Positions 23,110 to 30,619 of a stretch of 64,000 nt of DNA are shown in pieces (positions within the stretch are counted from its first letter, which is position 1; each line of letters opens with the position of its first letter). Source of the stretch: Geomonas agri (lineage in GTDB: Bacteria > Desulfobacterota > Desulfuromonadia > Geobacterales > Geobacteraceae); the NCBI RefSeq assembly GCF_020179605.1, contig NZ_JAINZO010000001.1, forward strand, positions 124,001 to 188,000. The letters run 5' to 3'. The notes beneath the pieces were generated by a model. It searched no databases, was not told where the DNA came from, and saw nothing but the letters and a program-made list of their open reading frames with translations. The translations under genes and the position numbers were made by a program.

Positions 23110-24803
23110 TTGAATAATTACGAGTGATTGCGACAATGGGCCACGCAGGGGCGGGAAACGGCAGAAAAATGGGCATCAGGATCGCCCAGGGCGCGGGGAT
23201 CGCCGGGATCGAGGAGGGGATCTGGATCGGGCAGGCAGGGAGGATTCGGAGGAAGGAGGCGGGCCGGGCGCACGGAAAGAGGAAAACGGGGGATTTTGAA
23301 AAACGCGGGACGCCGGTAGGGTGACGTACGGGGTCCCGCCAGGGAACCCGGGAGGCACCCCGGGTCGGAGGTTTTGCGGAGGTTTTTGGGGAAAGCGAGC
23401 GGGAGGGCGAGCCTCCGAGCTGGAGGGCGGCCGCAGCCGGCCGGAGGCGAGGGTAAGGAGGTGGTGTCTTCGGGAAAGAGTGGGACGGAGCGCCGGGAGC
23501 GCGACGGGGAGGAGGTGGCGCAGTTGGGCGGGAAGGCGAGGCCTTCGGCAAGGAGGCGCGGGTGGCGCGCCGGGGTGGACCGTCGGGAGGAGGTGCTAGC
23601 GGTGAGGCGCTGGCGGGCGGAGCTGGGGAAGTTGGGGCCGTTGGGGAGCGGTTGTGGGAGGTTCGGCGATCGGGCGCCTGGTGGCCAGGTGGCGGTGACC
23701 AGGTGGAAGGGAGTGGGCAGGTGGTGAGGCGCGTGGATCGCGCCGCTGGGAAACGGTGGGGATGCTGCGAGAGCGGAGGCCGCAGCCGGAGCTGGGATCG
23801 CGGGAGCAGGTGGTGAGCTCGGCGACGGCGGCCGGAGCCGCCGGCTTGGGGCCGGTGCCGCTGCCCGTTCGGGACGCCGGTGCCGTTGCGGGTAAATGGT
23901 GGCATTCGGCGGGAAGTGCGTGCAGAGGCTGAGTGCCGTGGGGGCGCGAGGGGCCCAGGGCGGCGGGTGGCGGTGCCTTGCGAGAAAGCCGGAGGTAGAG
24001 CCAGGGCCGGTTCCTTGCGAAAGCAGGCGGCGCGGCGGCGGGTATCTATTTCTTCCACAACTTCTACTCTCCTGCCGTCTTGCTGGGGCTGGTGGCTGGC
24101 GAGAACGGCGGGGGTAAGGCCAGCGGTGGTGCCTTGCGAAAGCAGGGCCGGTGGAGCAAACGCCAGATTTGGCGTTAGGCGGTGATGCGGTGCCTGCGTG
24201 CAGATCCGCGGCGTGCTCCGTGTCGATGCTTGTGCGTTCCAAAGGACTGGAGGACGTGCGCGGGTCGGTGCCTGACGAAAGGGCCGGAGGTCAAGCCAGT
24301 GTCGGTTCCTTGCGAAAGCAGGGGGTGGTGCCGGGGGTATCTCTCGTTTCCACATCTTCCGTCTGTTCGCCTCTATCTGCGTGCCTTCGGCCTGCGTTGG
24401 TGATCATGCTCCGTGTCGGATCTGTGCCTTGCGAAAAGAGTTGTGGACGTCGCGTCTGCTCGTGCCGTTGATGTTCTGCCTGTGCCGTTGTCCCGCTCCA
24501 CTTTGGCGTCTAGCAAGCCGCCGTCGTTTCGCTCTACCCTGCCTTCGACTATCTCCCCCTGGTCGTTCGTTCCCCTTCGTCTCTCCATTCGTCCTCTCCT
24601 GTCGTGCTGTAGGTGGTGCGGTGGCGGGTTGATGGTGGTGATCTGCTCGGTGTGAGAGTTGTGCGTTCCAGTAGGCTTGTGGACCTGCGCGTCCGGTGCC
24701 GTTGGGGTGGGGTGGTGGTGCCTGCGATAGGCAGCGTAGAGCCGGTGAAATGCTCGGTGGGGAGAGTTGTGCCTACGAAAAGGGTGGGGGACCTGCGCGG
24801 GTG
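23110..24803. repeat. GC-rich degenerate repeat block, probably non-coding
   Basis: About 1.7 kb of strongly strand-biased (G-rich on the plus strand) sequence. Two families of imperfect direct repeats are visible in the 3' half. Family 1: copies at 23972-24064 and 24267-24360, sharing CGGTTCCTTGCGAAAGCAGG and a later GGGTATCT...TTCCACA. Family 2: units near 24211, 24405, 24641 and 24750 with TGCTCGGTG...GTTGTGC...GTGGACCTGCGCG. Long open frames on the minus strand are Pro/Arg/Ala-rich, overlap in two phases and repeat only because the DNA repeats. No Shine-Dalgarno supports them. Confidence 0.6.
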
Positions 24804-24808
24804 CAAAC

Positions 24809-24960
24809 AGGCATATTTGGACAGTTGTTTATTAAAGCCGTGGATACCTTTTAGAAAGAGGCATGCAAAAGTGGCGAATGGTATCATTGGTGTACTGATT
24901 TATATCTTGTCCAGAAAGGCATGTTTGTACGGCTATTTATTAAAGGTGTGGATACCTTTC
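24809..24960. repeat. 45-base direct repeat in an AT-rich segment
   Basis: Copies at 24809-24853 and 24917-24960 share AGGCAT-TTTG-AC, TTTATTAAAG and GTGGATACCTTT. They are 108 bases apart, at the AT-rich end of the repeat block. The pairing of AT-rich DNA and direct repeats fits an origin or a site bound by a replication protein. Confidence 0.55.
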
Positions 24961-25092
24961 AAAATGTACTAAAAGGATTTTTGCTCAGCAGATCGGTGAG
25001 TAAAATGGATATATTTGCACAAGTAACATAAGGCCCCCGGAAGAGAAGCTGCTTAAAGCAGCACAGGAGGCCTGAAATGGGTTGGGAATCGC

Positions 25093-25118
25093 GATTTCTC
25101 TTCTAGGGGCTGTTGAGG
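25093..25118 (-). repeat. recurrent 3'-flank motif, copy C
   Basis: GATTTCTCTTCTAGGGG is followed by CTGTTGAGG. It shares the core and the GTTGAGG end with copy B and lies 113 bases past the stop of the leftward gene at 25231. Confidence 0.55.
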
Positions 25119-25180
25119 TTTATCAGATCCCCTAGGAAGATCTTTCCTTAGCCGTAACTATTGGAAAAATAACAGGTGCT

Positions 25181-25250
25181 ACATTGGTGTGTACAAGTGT
25201 GAAACTCGTACACATTGGTCGCACATTGGTTCACATGTGATTCACATTGG
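25181..25250 (+). repeat. four iteron-like ACATTGG repeats
   Basis: ACATTGGT occurs at 25181, 25212 and 25223, and ACATTGGG at 25244. All are in the same orientation, with complementary TACACA/CACATGTGA sequence between them. The last copies overlap the 3' end of the leftward gene at 25231. Short same-strand repeats of this kind are typical of iteron origins or transfer origins; no gene lies between 25.0 and 25.2 kb. Confidence 0.5.
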
Positions 25251-25695
25251 GCTCTTTCTGCATCCTTTTTTCGACCATGATCCGCAGCAGCTCGAGGCGA
25301 TACTTGATGTATGCGGTCGGCTGGACCCGAAAACGCTTCTGCAGGTGACCCAGAACTTTACCGATGGTGACCTCTTCACCCTCCCCGGTTTCGAGATATG
25401 CGGCTATAAACATGCTAATTGCCCTGCGCTCCCACCTTTTGTACTTGGCAGCGTCGTCGCAATGCTCAACAAGTTGCCCACGCTCCCACTTTCCCAAGCG
25501 CTTCAGCTGGATTCTTAGCAGAATCGGGTCGGTCATGAGGGACTTCATCGCCCTCAGCACTTTGATGTGCTCGTCGGTGATTTCGGCAACGTTGCGCGGC
25601 ACGACGTAGAGCCGCTGAAACACAGCCAGCGCGTTCTGGTGCAAACCACAACGCTTTGCTATCACCTGGTGCGGTGTCAGTTCTCTCTTTTCCAT
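25231..25695 (-). CDS. hypothetical element protein, 154 aa
   Basis: ATG 25695 opens a basic, helical protein (MEKRELTPHQVIAKRCGLHQ). Its N-terminal 30 residues look like a helix-turn-helix. The rest is charged (RLGKWERGQLVEHCDDAAKY) without a known domain. It is the last gene of a leftward operon starting at 27233. Its 3' end runs into the iteron-like repeats. It may bind DNA, possibly those repeats, but that is speculation. Confidence 0.65.
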   Translation of the reverse strand: MEKRELTPHQVIAKRCGLHQNALAVFQRLYVVPRNVAEITDEHIKVLRAMKSLMTDPILLRIQLKRLGKWERGQLVEHCDDAAKYKRWERRAISMFIAAYLETGEGEEVTIGKVLGHLQKRFRVQPTAYIKYRLELLRIMVEKRMQKEPNVNHM

Positions 25696-25696
25696 C

Positions 25697-26104
25697 TTAA
25701 TGCCCCTCCCTTTTCTCTTTTTCGATCCCCCGCTGCGCCCTACCCCGGGCCGCCCGGCGGATCCCTCCCAGCTCTGCGACTTCAGCTGCCCCCAGGATAA
25801 GCGAGTCTTTCAACCAGGTTGTCAGCTCGCGGATCGACATGCCGTACTCATTGCCGCCCAGGGCCGCGTTGTAGTAATTTTCGTACTCCCAGGCCGCCGT
25901 TGCTCTCCAGCCGCTTTGCCGCGGTGCCAGCAGCTCGGCCCGATCTTCTTTAGCCACCATGGCGACGCCGGCCTCGATGTACTTCCGGTTGCCCCAGCAG
26001 CGGTTCAGGATCGCCACGATCCGCGGATCCTCGACCTGGAGTTCCTGCAACCGTTCCATGGCACCTTTCGGCAGCCTGTTTTCGTTCGTGATATGTCTAC
26101 CCAT
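25697..26104 (-). CDS. hypothetical element protein, 135 aa
   Basis: ATG 26104 follows AGAAAGAAAA and overlaps the stop of the HD-domain gene by a few bases, so translation is probably coupled. The product (MGRHITNENRLPKGAMERLQ, then YENYYNAALGGNEYGMSIRE) is soluble and mixed alpha/beta and ends with a strongly charged Lys/Glu/Arg tail. No domain is recognised. It lies one base upstream of the next gene's start region, a tight operon. Confidence 0.65.
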   Translation of the reverse strand: MGRHITNENRLPKGAMERLQELQVEDPRIVAILNRCWGNRKYIEAGVAMVAKEDRAELLAPRQSGWRATAAWEYENYYNAALGGNEYGMSIRELTTWLKDSLILGAAEVAELGGIRRAARGRAQRGIEKEKREGH

Positions 26105-27233
26105 TTTTCTTTCTTCCTTTTTTCCAAAGCCCGGTGTTGGGGTAAATTTTGGTGATGTTGCGCAGCAGGGGGCTTCCCTTTTTCCGTTTCTCAAGGGCTA
26201 CGATGTCGCCGCCCAAAGACCTGGTACGAATGGGGATGTAGAACATTCCCACGCTCGTCTTGCTCGTGTTGTACTGCGTGATGACCCTAAACTTCCTGTG
26301 TGTGTATTTCTCGTTTGGCGGCAGCTCGTGCTCGGCCAGCGCGCCAAATTCGCGGAGTTGATGGCCGATGAAGTGCGCGACATTGTTTCTGCGATTCATA
26401 TCTCGCGCGATTGCCTCAACGAGCTCGCCGTGACCAACCTCATGGCCCCATTCGCGGACGATCTTGAATGCGCGGTAAGTGGTGACGTAGCACACGCCGG
26501 ACGGCATACTCACCGCTTCGGGCCCTTTGCCGGTGTAAGCGTCCATGCTGTTGATTTCAGGCAGGAGGCGCACAAGAAATTCGACAGGTTCGAAAAACGG
26601 CAGTTTCTCAGCGTAGGGATCAGGCGCTTGGATCGGCGGCAGATCGCACTCCCGTTTCACGGACTCCGGACCTTCGCCCCGCTCGATCATTCTGCGACCC
26701 TTCAGCTCTTTTGCGGGCATCTGGTTCAGCTCGTTCTGCCGCGCTGCTTTATCCGCGCGGATGAGGAAGCCGAGGACCGTTTTCTCTTGTTCGTGGCCCG
26801 GCTCGTGGTGTAAGTCGATCGCCTTCACCACCATATCCAGTTCCTCCTGATCTTGCAGATAATCGCGGAGCCATTCCTGACAGCGGCGGGCAGACACGAT
26901 GGCGTGAACTCCCTCGTAATATTCGTCCTTTTTGCGGTTGATATACCCCCTCATCTTACAAATGTCGTGCCCCAGGGCGGCGAGGACGAGCAGCTGATAA
27001 GTCGAGAATTCTGGGTGTTTGTCGAGCTTCATGGCCATTCTGGCAACGCCGATGGTGTGGTCGATAAGGTTGACTTTAACGTACGGAGATTCGGACCAGA
27101 AGAATGTCACAACGGTCGAGATGTCCCCACCCTTGTCCAGCTTCCTAAGCAGGACTTCCGCAGCAGCCTTTCTGTCCTCCCTAAACCACTGGATCTCCCG
27201 CCAAAACTTTTCGATTTCCTCGTGCTTGAACAT
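26097..27233 (-). CDS. HD-domain protein (TraI/MobI-like), 378 aa
   Basis: Residues 45-160 carry the HD signature: NLIDHTIGVARMAMKLDKH, LAALGHDICKM and KAIDLHHEPGHEQ, i.e. the H...HD...H...pattern of metal-dependent phosphohydrolases. The C-terminal half (FEPVEFLVRLLPEINSMDAY, then AHFIGHQLREFGALAEHELP) resembles the region seen in integrative-element HD proteins related to TraI. GTGAGAGGTGAG precedes ATG 27233. It begins the leftward operon with two smaller genes. A role in element DNA processing or nucleotide signalling is inferred from family; no relaxase motif is seen. Confidence 0.8.
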   Translation of the reverse strand: MFKHEEIEKFWREIQWFREDRKAAAEVLLRKLDKGGDISTVVTFFWSESPYVKVNLIDHTIGVARMAMKLDKHPEFSTYQLLVLAALGHDICKMRGYINRKKDEYYEGVHAIVSARRCQEWLRDYLQDQEELDMVVKAIDLHHEPGHEQEKTVLGFLIRADKAARQNELNQMPAKELKGRRMIERGEGPESVKRECDLPPIQAPDPYAEKLPFFEPVEFLVRLLPEINSMDAYTGKGPEAVSMPSGVCYVTTYRAFKIVREWGHEVGHGELVEAIARDMNRRNNVAHFIGHQLREFGALAEHELPPNEKYTHRKFRVITQYNTSKTSVGMFYIPIRTRSLGGDIVALEKRKKGSPLLRNITKIYPNTGLWKKGRKKNG

Positions 27234-27400
27234 TTCTCACCTCTCACTATCAATTGTGCGAGCCAGCAACGCTTTTTGAGCGGATATGACATCAAAAAAA
27301 CACTCCCCACGAAGAAAAGATCTGATCAACCCTTCTCTTCTTGCCTTCCTGTTCGGAACAACGCTATATTGCTGAGTATTTTTCAGACAGGAGGGGATTC

Positions 27401-27673
27401 ATGACGAAGGCGGATATAGCGGAAAGAATGCAGAGGGAGCACGGGATCACCAAGCTCCAAGCCGTGGAGTTGGTGGAGAGCGTGCTGGATTTGGTGAAGG
27501 ACGCCTTGGTGCAGGGCGAGGAAGTGAAAATCGCCGGATTTGGAAAGTTCACCGTGAAGGCGAAGGCGGACAGGAAGGGGAGAAATCCGCAGACGGGGGA
27601 GGACATCACTATTGAGGCGAGGCGGATCGTTACCTGGCGGCCGTCTACGATATTGAAGGGGCGGCTTAACTGA
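27401..27673 (+). CDS. IHF/HU-family DNA-bending protein
   Basis: ATG 27401 follows GGAGGGGATTC. The 90-residue product is a full-length bacterial histone-like protein: MTKADIAERMQREHGITKLQ at the N-terminus, VKIAGFGKFTVKAKADRKGR, then GRNPQTGEDI at the tip of the DNA-binding arm. The pattern is closest to IHF alpha. It is divergent from the HD-domain operon and presumably binds the element's repeats or origin. Because a copy lies on an accessory region, it is likely an element-encoded paralogue. Confidence 0.9.
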   Translation: MTKADIAERMQREHGITKLQAVELVESVLDLVKDALVQGEEVKIAGFGKFTVKAKADRKGRNPQTGEDITIEARRIVTWRPSTILKGRLN

Positions 27674-27678
27674 TCGCT

Positions 27679-27876
27679 GTGGTCGAGAGCGATAAGCGAA
27701 AGAAGCCCGGCTTCCCGCACGATGCTAAGACCAACCTCATCCTTTGCCCTCACTGCGGTAAGAAGACGGACAATCTCTCCTCTCTCTCGAGCTACAAGAC
27801 GGGTTCCAAGAAGAAAAAAGGCTCAGTTGTGGCGGTTTCTGGTGGTGGTACGAATGGGATCCGGAACAAGCGTTGA
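27679..27876 (+). CDS. small basic protein with a CPHCG pair, uncertain
   Basis: GTG 27679 lies 5 bases after the IHF-like stop. The product (65 residues) has LILCPHCGKKTDNLSSL and is Lys/Ser/Gly-rich at the end. A single CxxC pair is not enough for a zinc ribbon unless it dimerises. No strong Shine-Dalgarno is present. It could be a small element protein or the remnant of a longer one. Confidence 0.35.
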   Translation: MVESDKRKKPGFPHDAKTNLILCPHCGKKTDNLSSLSSYKTGSKKKKGSVVAVSGGGTNGIRNKR

Positions 27877-27931
27877 CGGAAAGCCGCCTCAACCAGTGCG
27901 GCTAAGGCGGCCCATTTGCTCTCGGAGAGCG

Positions 27932-28333
27932 TCAATCCCCGCCTTGGGTTCCCTTCACGAGGGTAAGCCTAGCTTTAGCGATCTGTGCCTTCTCTTCAAC
28001 GGCTCTGCTTTCCGCCATCTCGCTCCCGGCTCGCAGTGTGATGTAGTCGATGATCTCTTGGCGAGAATTCCAGATCCACGCTTCGAACATTTCCAGTCGT
28101 CCGCAACTGCAGCCGAACACCACCTTTTTGCCTTCCAATGCTCCCACTTCGAGTTGAGCTTCGTCCGGATGCTCAAAGACTTTTGCGTGACCTTTTGTCA
28201 CTTGGGCAATGCCAAGGACGCCATGCGGCCATAGCGAAAGGTCGCTTGATGCATAGTTGAGGGTATGGCAGAACGGGCAAACCGCGTACAACTGCTCTTG
28301 TGCGTCAATTGCTAGTTTCCACTCGTAGCTCAT
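27932..28333 (-). CDS. hypothetical protein with paired cysteines, 133 aa
   Basis: ATG 28333 follows AAGGGGGTAG. The N-terminal half has YAVCPFCHTLNYASSDLSLW and a central FGCSCGRLEMFEAW, together four cysteines that could bind zinc. The C-terminal half is a long charged helix. It ends just before a 58-base intergenic stretch. The sequence is element-like and not recognised. Confidence 0.6.
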   Translation of the reverse strand: MSYEWKLAIDAQEQLYAVCPFCHTLNYASSDLSLWPHGVLGIAQVTKGHAKVFEHPDEAQLEVGALEGKKVVFGCSCGRLEMFEAWIWNSRQEIIDYITLRAGSEMAESRAVEEKAQIAKARLTLVKGTQGGD

Positions 28334-28358
28334 TTTCTACCCCCTTCGTGTCGAACTT

Positions 28359-28949
28359 CTAGTCCCTTCGGCGAAATTTTACCGAAGTTAGCAGCTCGCA
28401 TTCGCACAGAACACGGTGCTCGTATTCGTCAAGAAATGACATGGAAAAGAGCGGGATAGGAGGGAGTCTGCCGGCACAGTTTAAGAGAGTGACTGCGAGT
28501 GCAACTTTGATTTTGCACTCCGAGATGTAGCACTTCATGGGCTGGGCAATGATGTTACTGCCCACCTCCTCATGGAGCCTTAGCTTCAGTCCGAGGACCA
28601 TCAGTTGCTGGAACTCATCTGGATTTTTTTTCGCCAGGTACAGTAGTGCTCCTGCCTCTTCCGGCTCTAGCTTGTCTAAAGTTATTATATAGTTGTTCAT
28701 TGCCCACCCGACGATGTCGTACGGGGTCGGTGTTTTACGCGCGAGCATAGTGCACCTCGTGTGTTGGGGGTGTGAGTGGAGATCAGGCCGCATATTTGCA
28801 GCGTAAGATAGCAGGCCCAGGACGGCATCGTAATTCTTCGCATGGCCATATTCGTCGCCAGTTCTGGTTAGTGTGATAGGTTGCAGATAGATACGGCGGA
28901 ACTGCGCGCGCAGCCAAGCGGCGGGGCCAAACGTCAGCCTGTACGACAT
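28359..28949 (-). CDS. hypothetical protein, possibly continuing the upstream gene
   Basis: The frame opens near the ATG at 28949 (MSYRLTFGPAAWLRAQFRRI) and shows strong coding character to its stop: YGHAKNYDAVLGLLSYAANM, then DIVGWAMNNYIITLDKLEPE. It overlaps the preceding gene by 167 bases. No good Shine-Dalgarno precedes it, so it may be translationally coupled or the two may have been one gene before a frameshift near 28945. No domain is recognised. Confidence 0.5.
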   Translation of the reverse strand: MSYRLTFGPAAWLRAQFRRIYLQPITLTRTGDEYGHAKNYDAVLGLLSYAANMRPDLHSHPQHTRCTMLARKTPTPYDIVGWAMNNYIITLDKLEPEEAGALLYLAKKNPDEFQQLMVLGLKLRLHEEVGSNIIAQPMKCYISECKIKVALAVTLLNCAGRLPPIPLFSMSFLDEYEHRVLCECELLTSVKFRRRD

Positions 28950-29805
28950 CGCTGAATGGAATCTTCGTCGTAAAACGTGCTTCTGTAACTTCACCGGCTC
29001 TCATCAGGTGCTCAGAGATGTCGACGACTTTGGCCATTCGTGCCTGGGCCTCCATTTGGGGGGACTGGGCATCAAGATATAGCTCAATAGTCTCTTCACA
29101 TACCACTTCTGCTTCGGCGATAGACTCCATAATTGCTATAGGAAGCGACACGGCCTTTGCAGTTTTCCTCGGTTTCCTTTTCACGTTGTTGACAACATAA
29201 AGAAGTTCCGGATCGAGCTCCTCCAAATCTTGGCGGAGGCGGCGATTTATGGTTTGGACACTGCACCCATGGCGCTCAGCCACCTCTGCGAAGGTGTCGC
29301 CGTTTAGAATTTGTAGGGCCATCGCTTTTACTTCAGGGGCAATGCGGGGATTTGCGAGGTACGCGGAAGTTCGTTCGTTGAGGCCGCTAGGGTTAAGAGG
29401 ATTGAGCTCGGCTACAGCCTGATCCCACCCTTCTTCTTTTAAGGCTTCGTAGGATATGTGAGTTACCCGTGGGCGGTAAAGGTCCTCAACCTTCTCGATC
29501 TCTTCTCTAGTCGGGTTGTAGCCTAGCTCCCGCAAGGCCGAGGTATAGGAACCAGTCTCGGCAATGCAAAAGCGGCCTAGCGTAGTCTCCTCTGTAGCGA
29601 GGGCCTGTTTGAAAAGGAAGGTGATGGCGTAGTTATAAGCCTGAGCGATGTGCTTGTACGGGAAATTGCGGGTAAGAAACAAAACCTTCACCTCGGAAAA
29701 GACATCTTCGGAGGCTACTTTATCCGACATTCGCAACCTGATTTTTCTCTCTACCTTGAGCTCGATCTCTCCCCAAATTCTCAACGTCTCAGCAGAAATT
29801 GCCAT
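28783..29805 (-). CDS. sigma-like helix-turn-helix protein, 340 aa
   Basis: ATG 29805 follows GAAGGGG. The middle carries a region-4-like helix-turn-helix (GDTFAEVAERHGCSVQTINR) after a helical N-terminal part (MAISAETLRIWGEIELKVER, then KHIAQAYNYAITFLFKQALA) that resembles sigma-factor region 2. The last 55 residues overlap the next gene and look non-coding in this frame, so the true end may be near 28945. A 16-base palindrome lies 75 bases upstream of the start. It probably regulates element genes, but a true sigma factor cannot be claimed. Confidence 0.55.
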   Translation of the reverse strand: MAISAETLRIWGEIELKVERKIRLRMSDKVASEDVFSEVKVLFLTRNFPYKHIAQAYNYAITFLFKQALATEETTLGRFCIAETGSYTSALRELGYNPTREEIEKVEDLYRPRVTHISYEALKEEGWDQAVAELNPLNPSGLNERTSAYLANPRIAPEVKAMALQILNGDTFAEVAERHGCSVQTINRRLRQDLEELDPELLYVVNNVKRKPRKTAKAVSLPIAIMESIAEAEVVCEETIELYLDAQSPQMEAQARMAKVVDISEHLMRAGEVTEARFTTKIPFSDVVQADVWPRRLAARAVPPYLSATYHTNQNWRRIWPCEELRCRPGPAILRCKYAA

Positions 29806-29877
29806 GCGGTAACCCCTTCGCCCTCGGGCCCTCTCGGTGGTGCATTATTGATCAGTATGTTGCATATTATACCATAT

Positions 29878-29893
29878 GATTGTATATACAATC
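29878..29893. promoter_or_regulatory. 16-base palindromic operator candidate
   Basis: GATTGTATATACAATC is a perfect palindrome in an AT-rich promoter-like stretch (TTGCATATTATACCATATGA) upstream of the leftward regulator gene at 29805. The wider gap 29806-30619 has no supported gene. Confidence 0.6.
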
Positions 29894-30370
29894 AAGTTTG
29901 TGGTTCTGCTCCTGCGGCAGTAACCATGAGTTTACAGTTTAGATCAACGCCTCAGCCCTGCTCGGTGGGGGGGCTCAGATCTCAACCGGCATGCTCTAAA
30001 CAAGAACGCCAAGCACCCCGGCCCTCGGGGGGGGAGAAACCTTGGCAGCTAAAAACATTAATAAAAAAGACCAACAGCAAAGGCCACCGCGGATCTCTCC
30101 TCGGTGGCTTGCTCATTTGTGGTGTCGTGCTGATTTTCGTAAACAGGCAACCCGAGGAAGGAGTGTAGAAATTTTAGGAGTGTGCCTAAACTAAATGTCT
30201 TGGCTTAAACCACCGAGGTGGACGTATCCCTCTTACCCACTTTAATATCATCTCCCCGGCCGCCCGGTCGGGGGATCCCCCCCCATTTTCAGTCTCGTCG
30301 TTGCCGGCCTGTCCAATACCAAATGTGCCCCCTATCAACACATCTTTCAAGCAATCCAGATAAATTGAAC

Positions 30371-30398
30371 AAAAGTGGCTGAGAGGGCCACTTTTTTC
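30371..30398 (+). terminator. intrinsic terminator in a gap
   Basis: AAAAGTGGC, a 7-base loop, and GCCACTTTTTT form a textbook hairpin. No rightward gene ends directly before it, which hints at an unrecognised transcript (29.9-30.37 kb) or a bidirectional element. Confidence 0.65.
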
Positions 30399-30619
30399 GT
30401 TGCTGTCCCGCCCAATAGCTCTTGAAGAGTCCTTCTTCACCCGAATCCTATTTGCTCCCTGGACCGGCCAGTCCAGGGAGTACCTCGAATGGGCATCGGG
30501 GCATTGGGATCCGGGGATCTTAACCCCCTTGAAAAAAATCTGACAAGGCTGCACACGCTACCCGCGAGTTTTCCTCGTGATTTCGGGCATTACGTGCCAA
30601 CGCCGTCACGAGGGAGATT

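Noticed and set aside
23024-24355. 443- and 374-residue leftward frames across the GC-rich block
   Set aside because: They are Pro/Arg/Ala-rich, overlap in two phases, lack ribosome sites and mirror the DNA repeats; open frames are expected in stop-poor GC-rich DNA.
29650-30168. 172-residue rightward frame with a hydrophobic end
   Set aside because: It starts inside the opposite-strand regulator gene and runs through homopolymer-rich DNA; only a chance hydrophobic stretch supports it.
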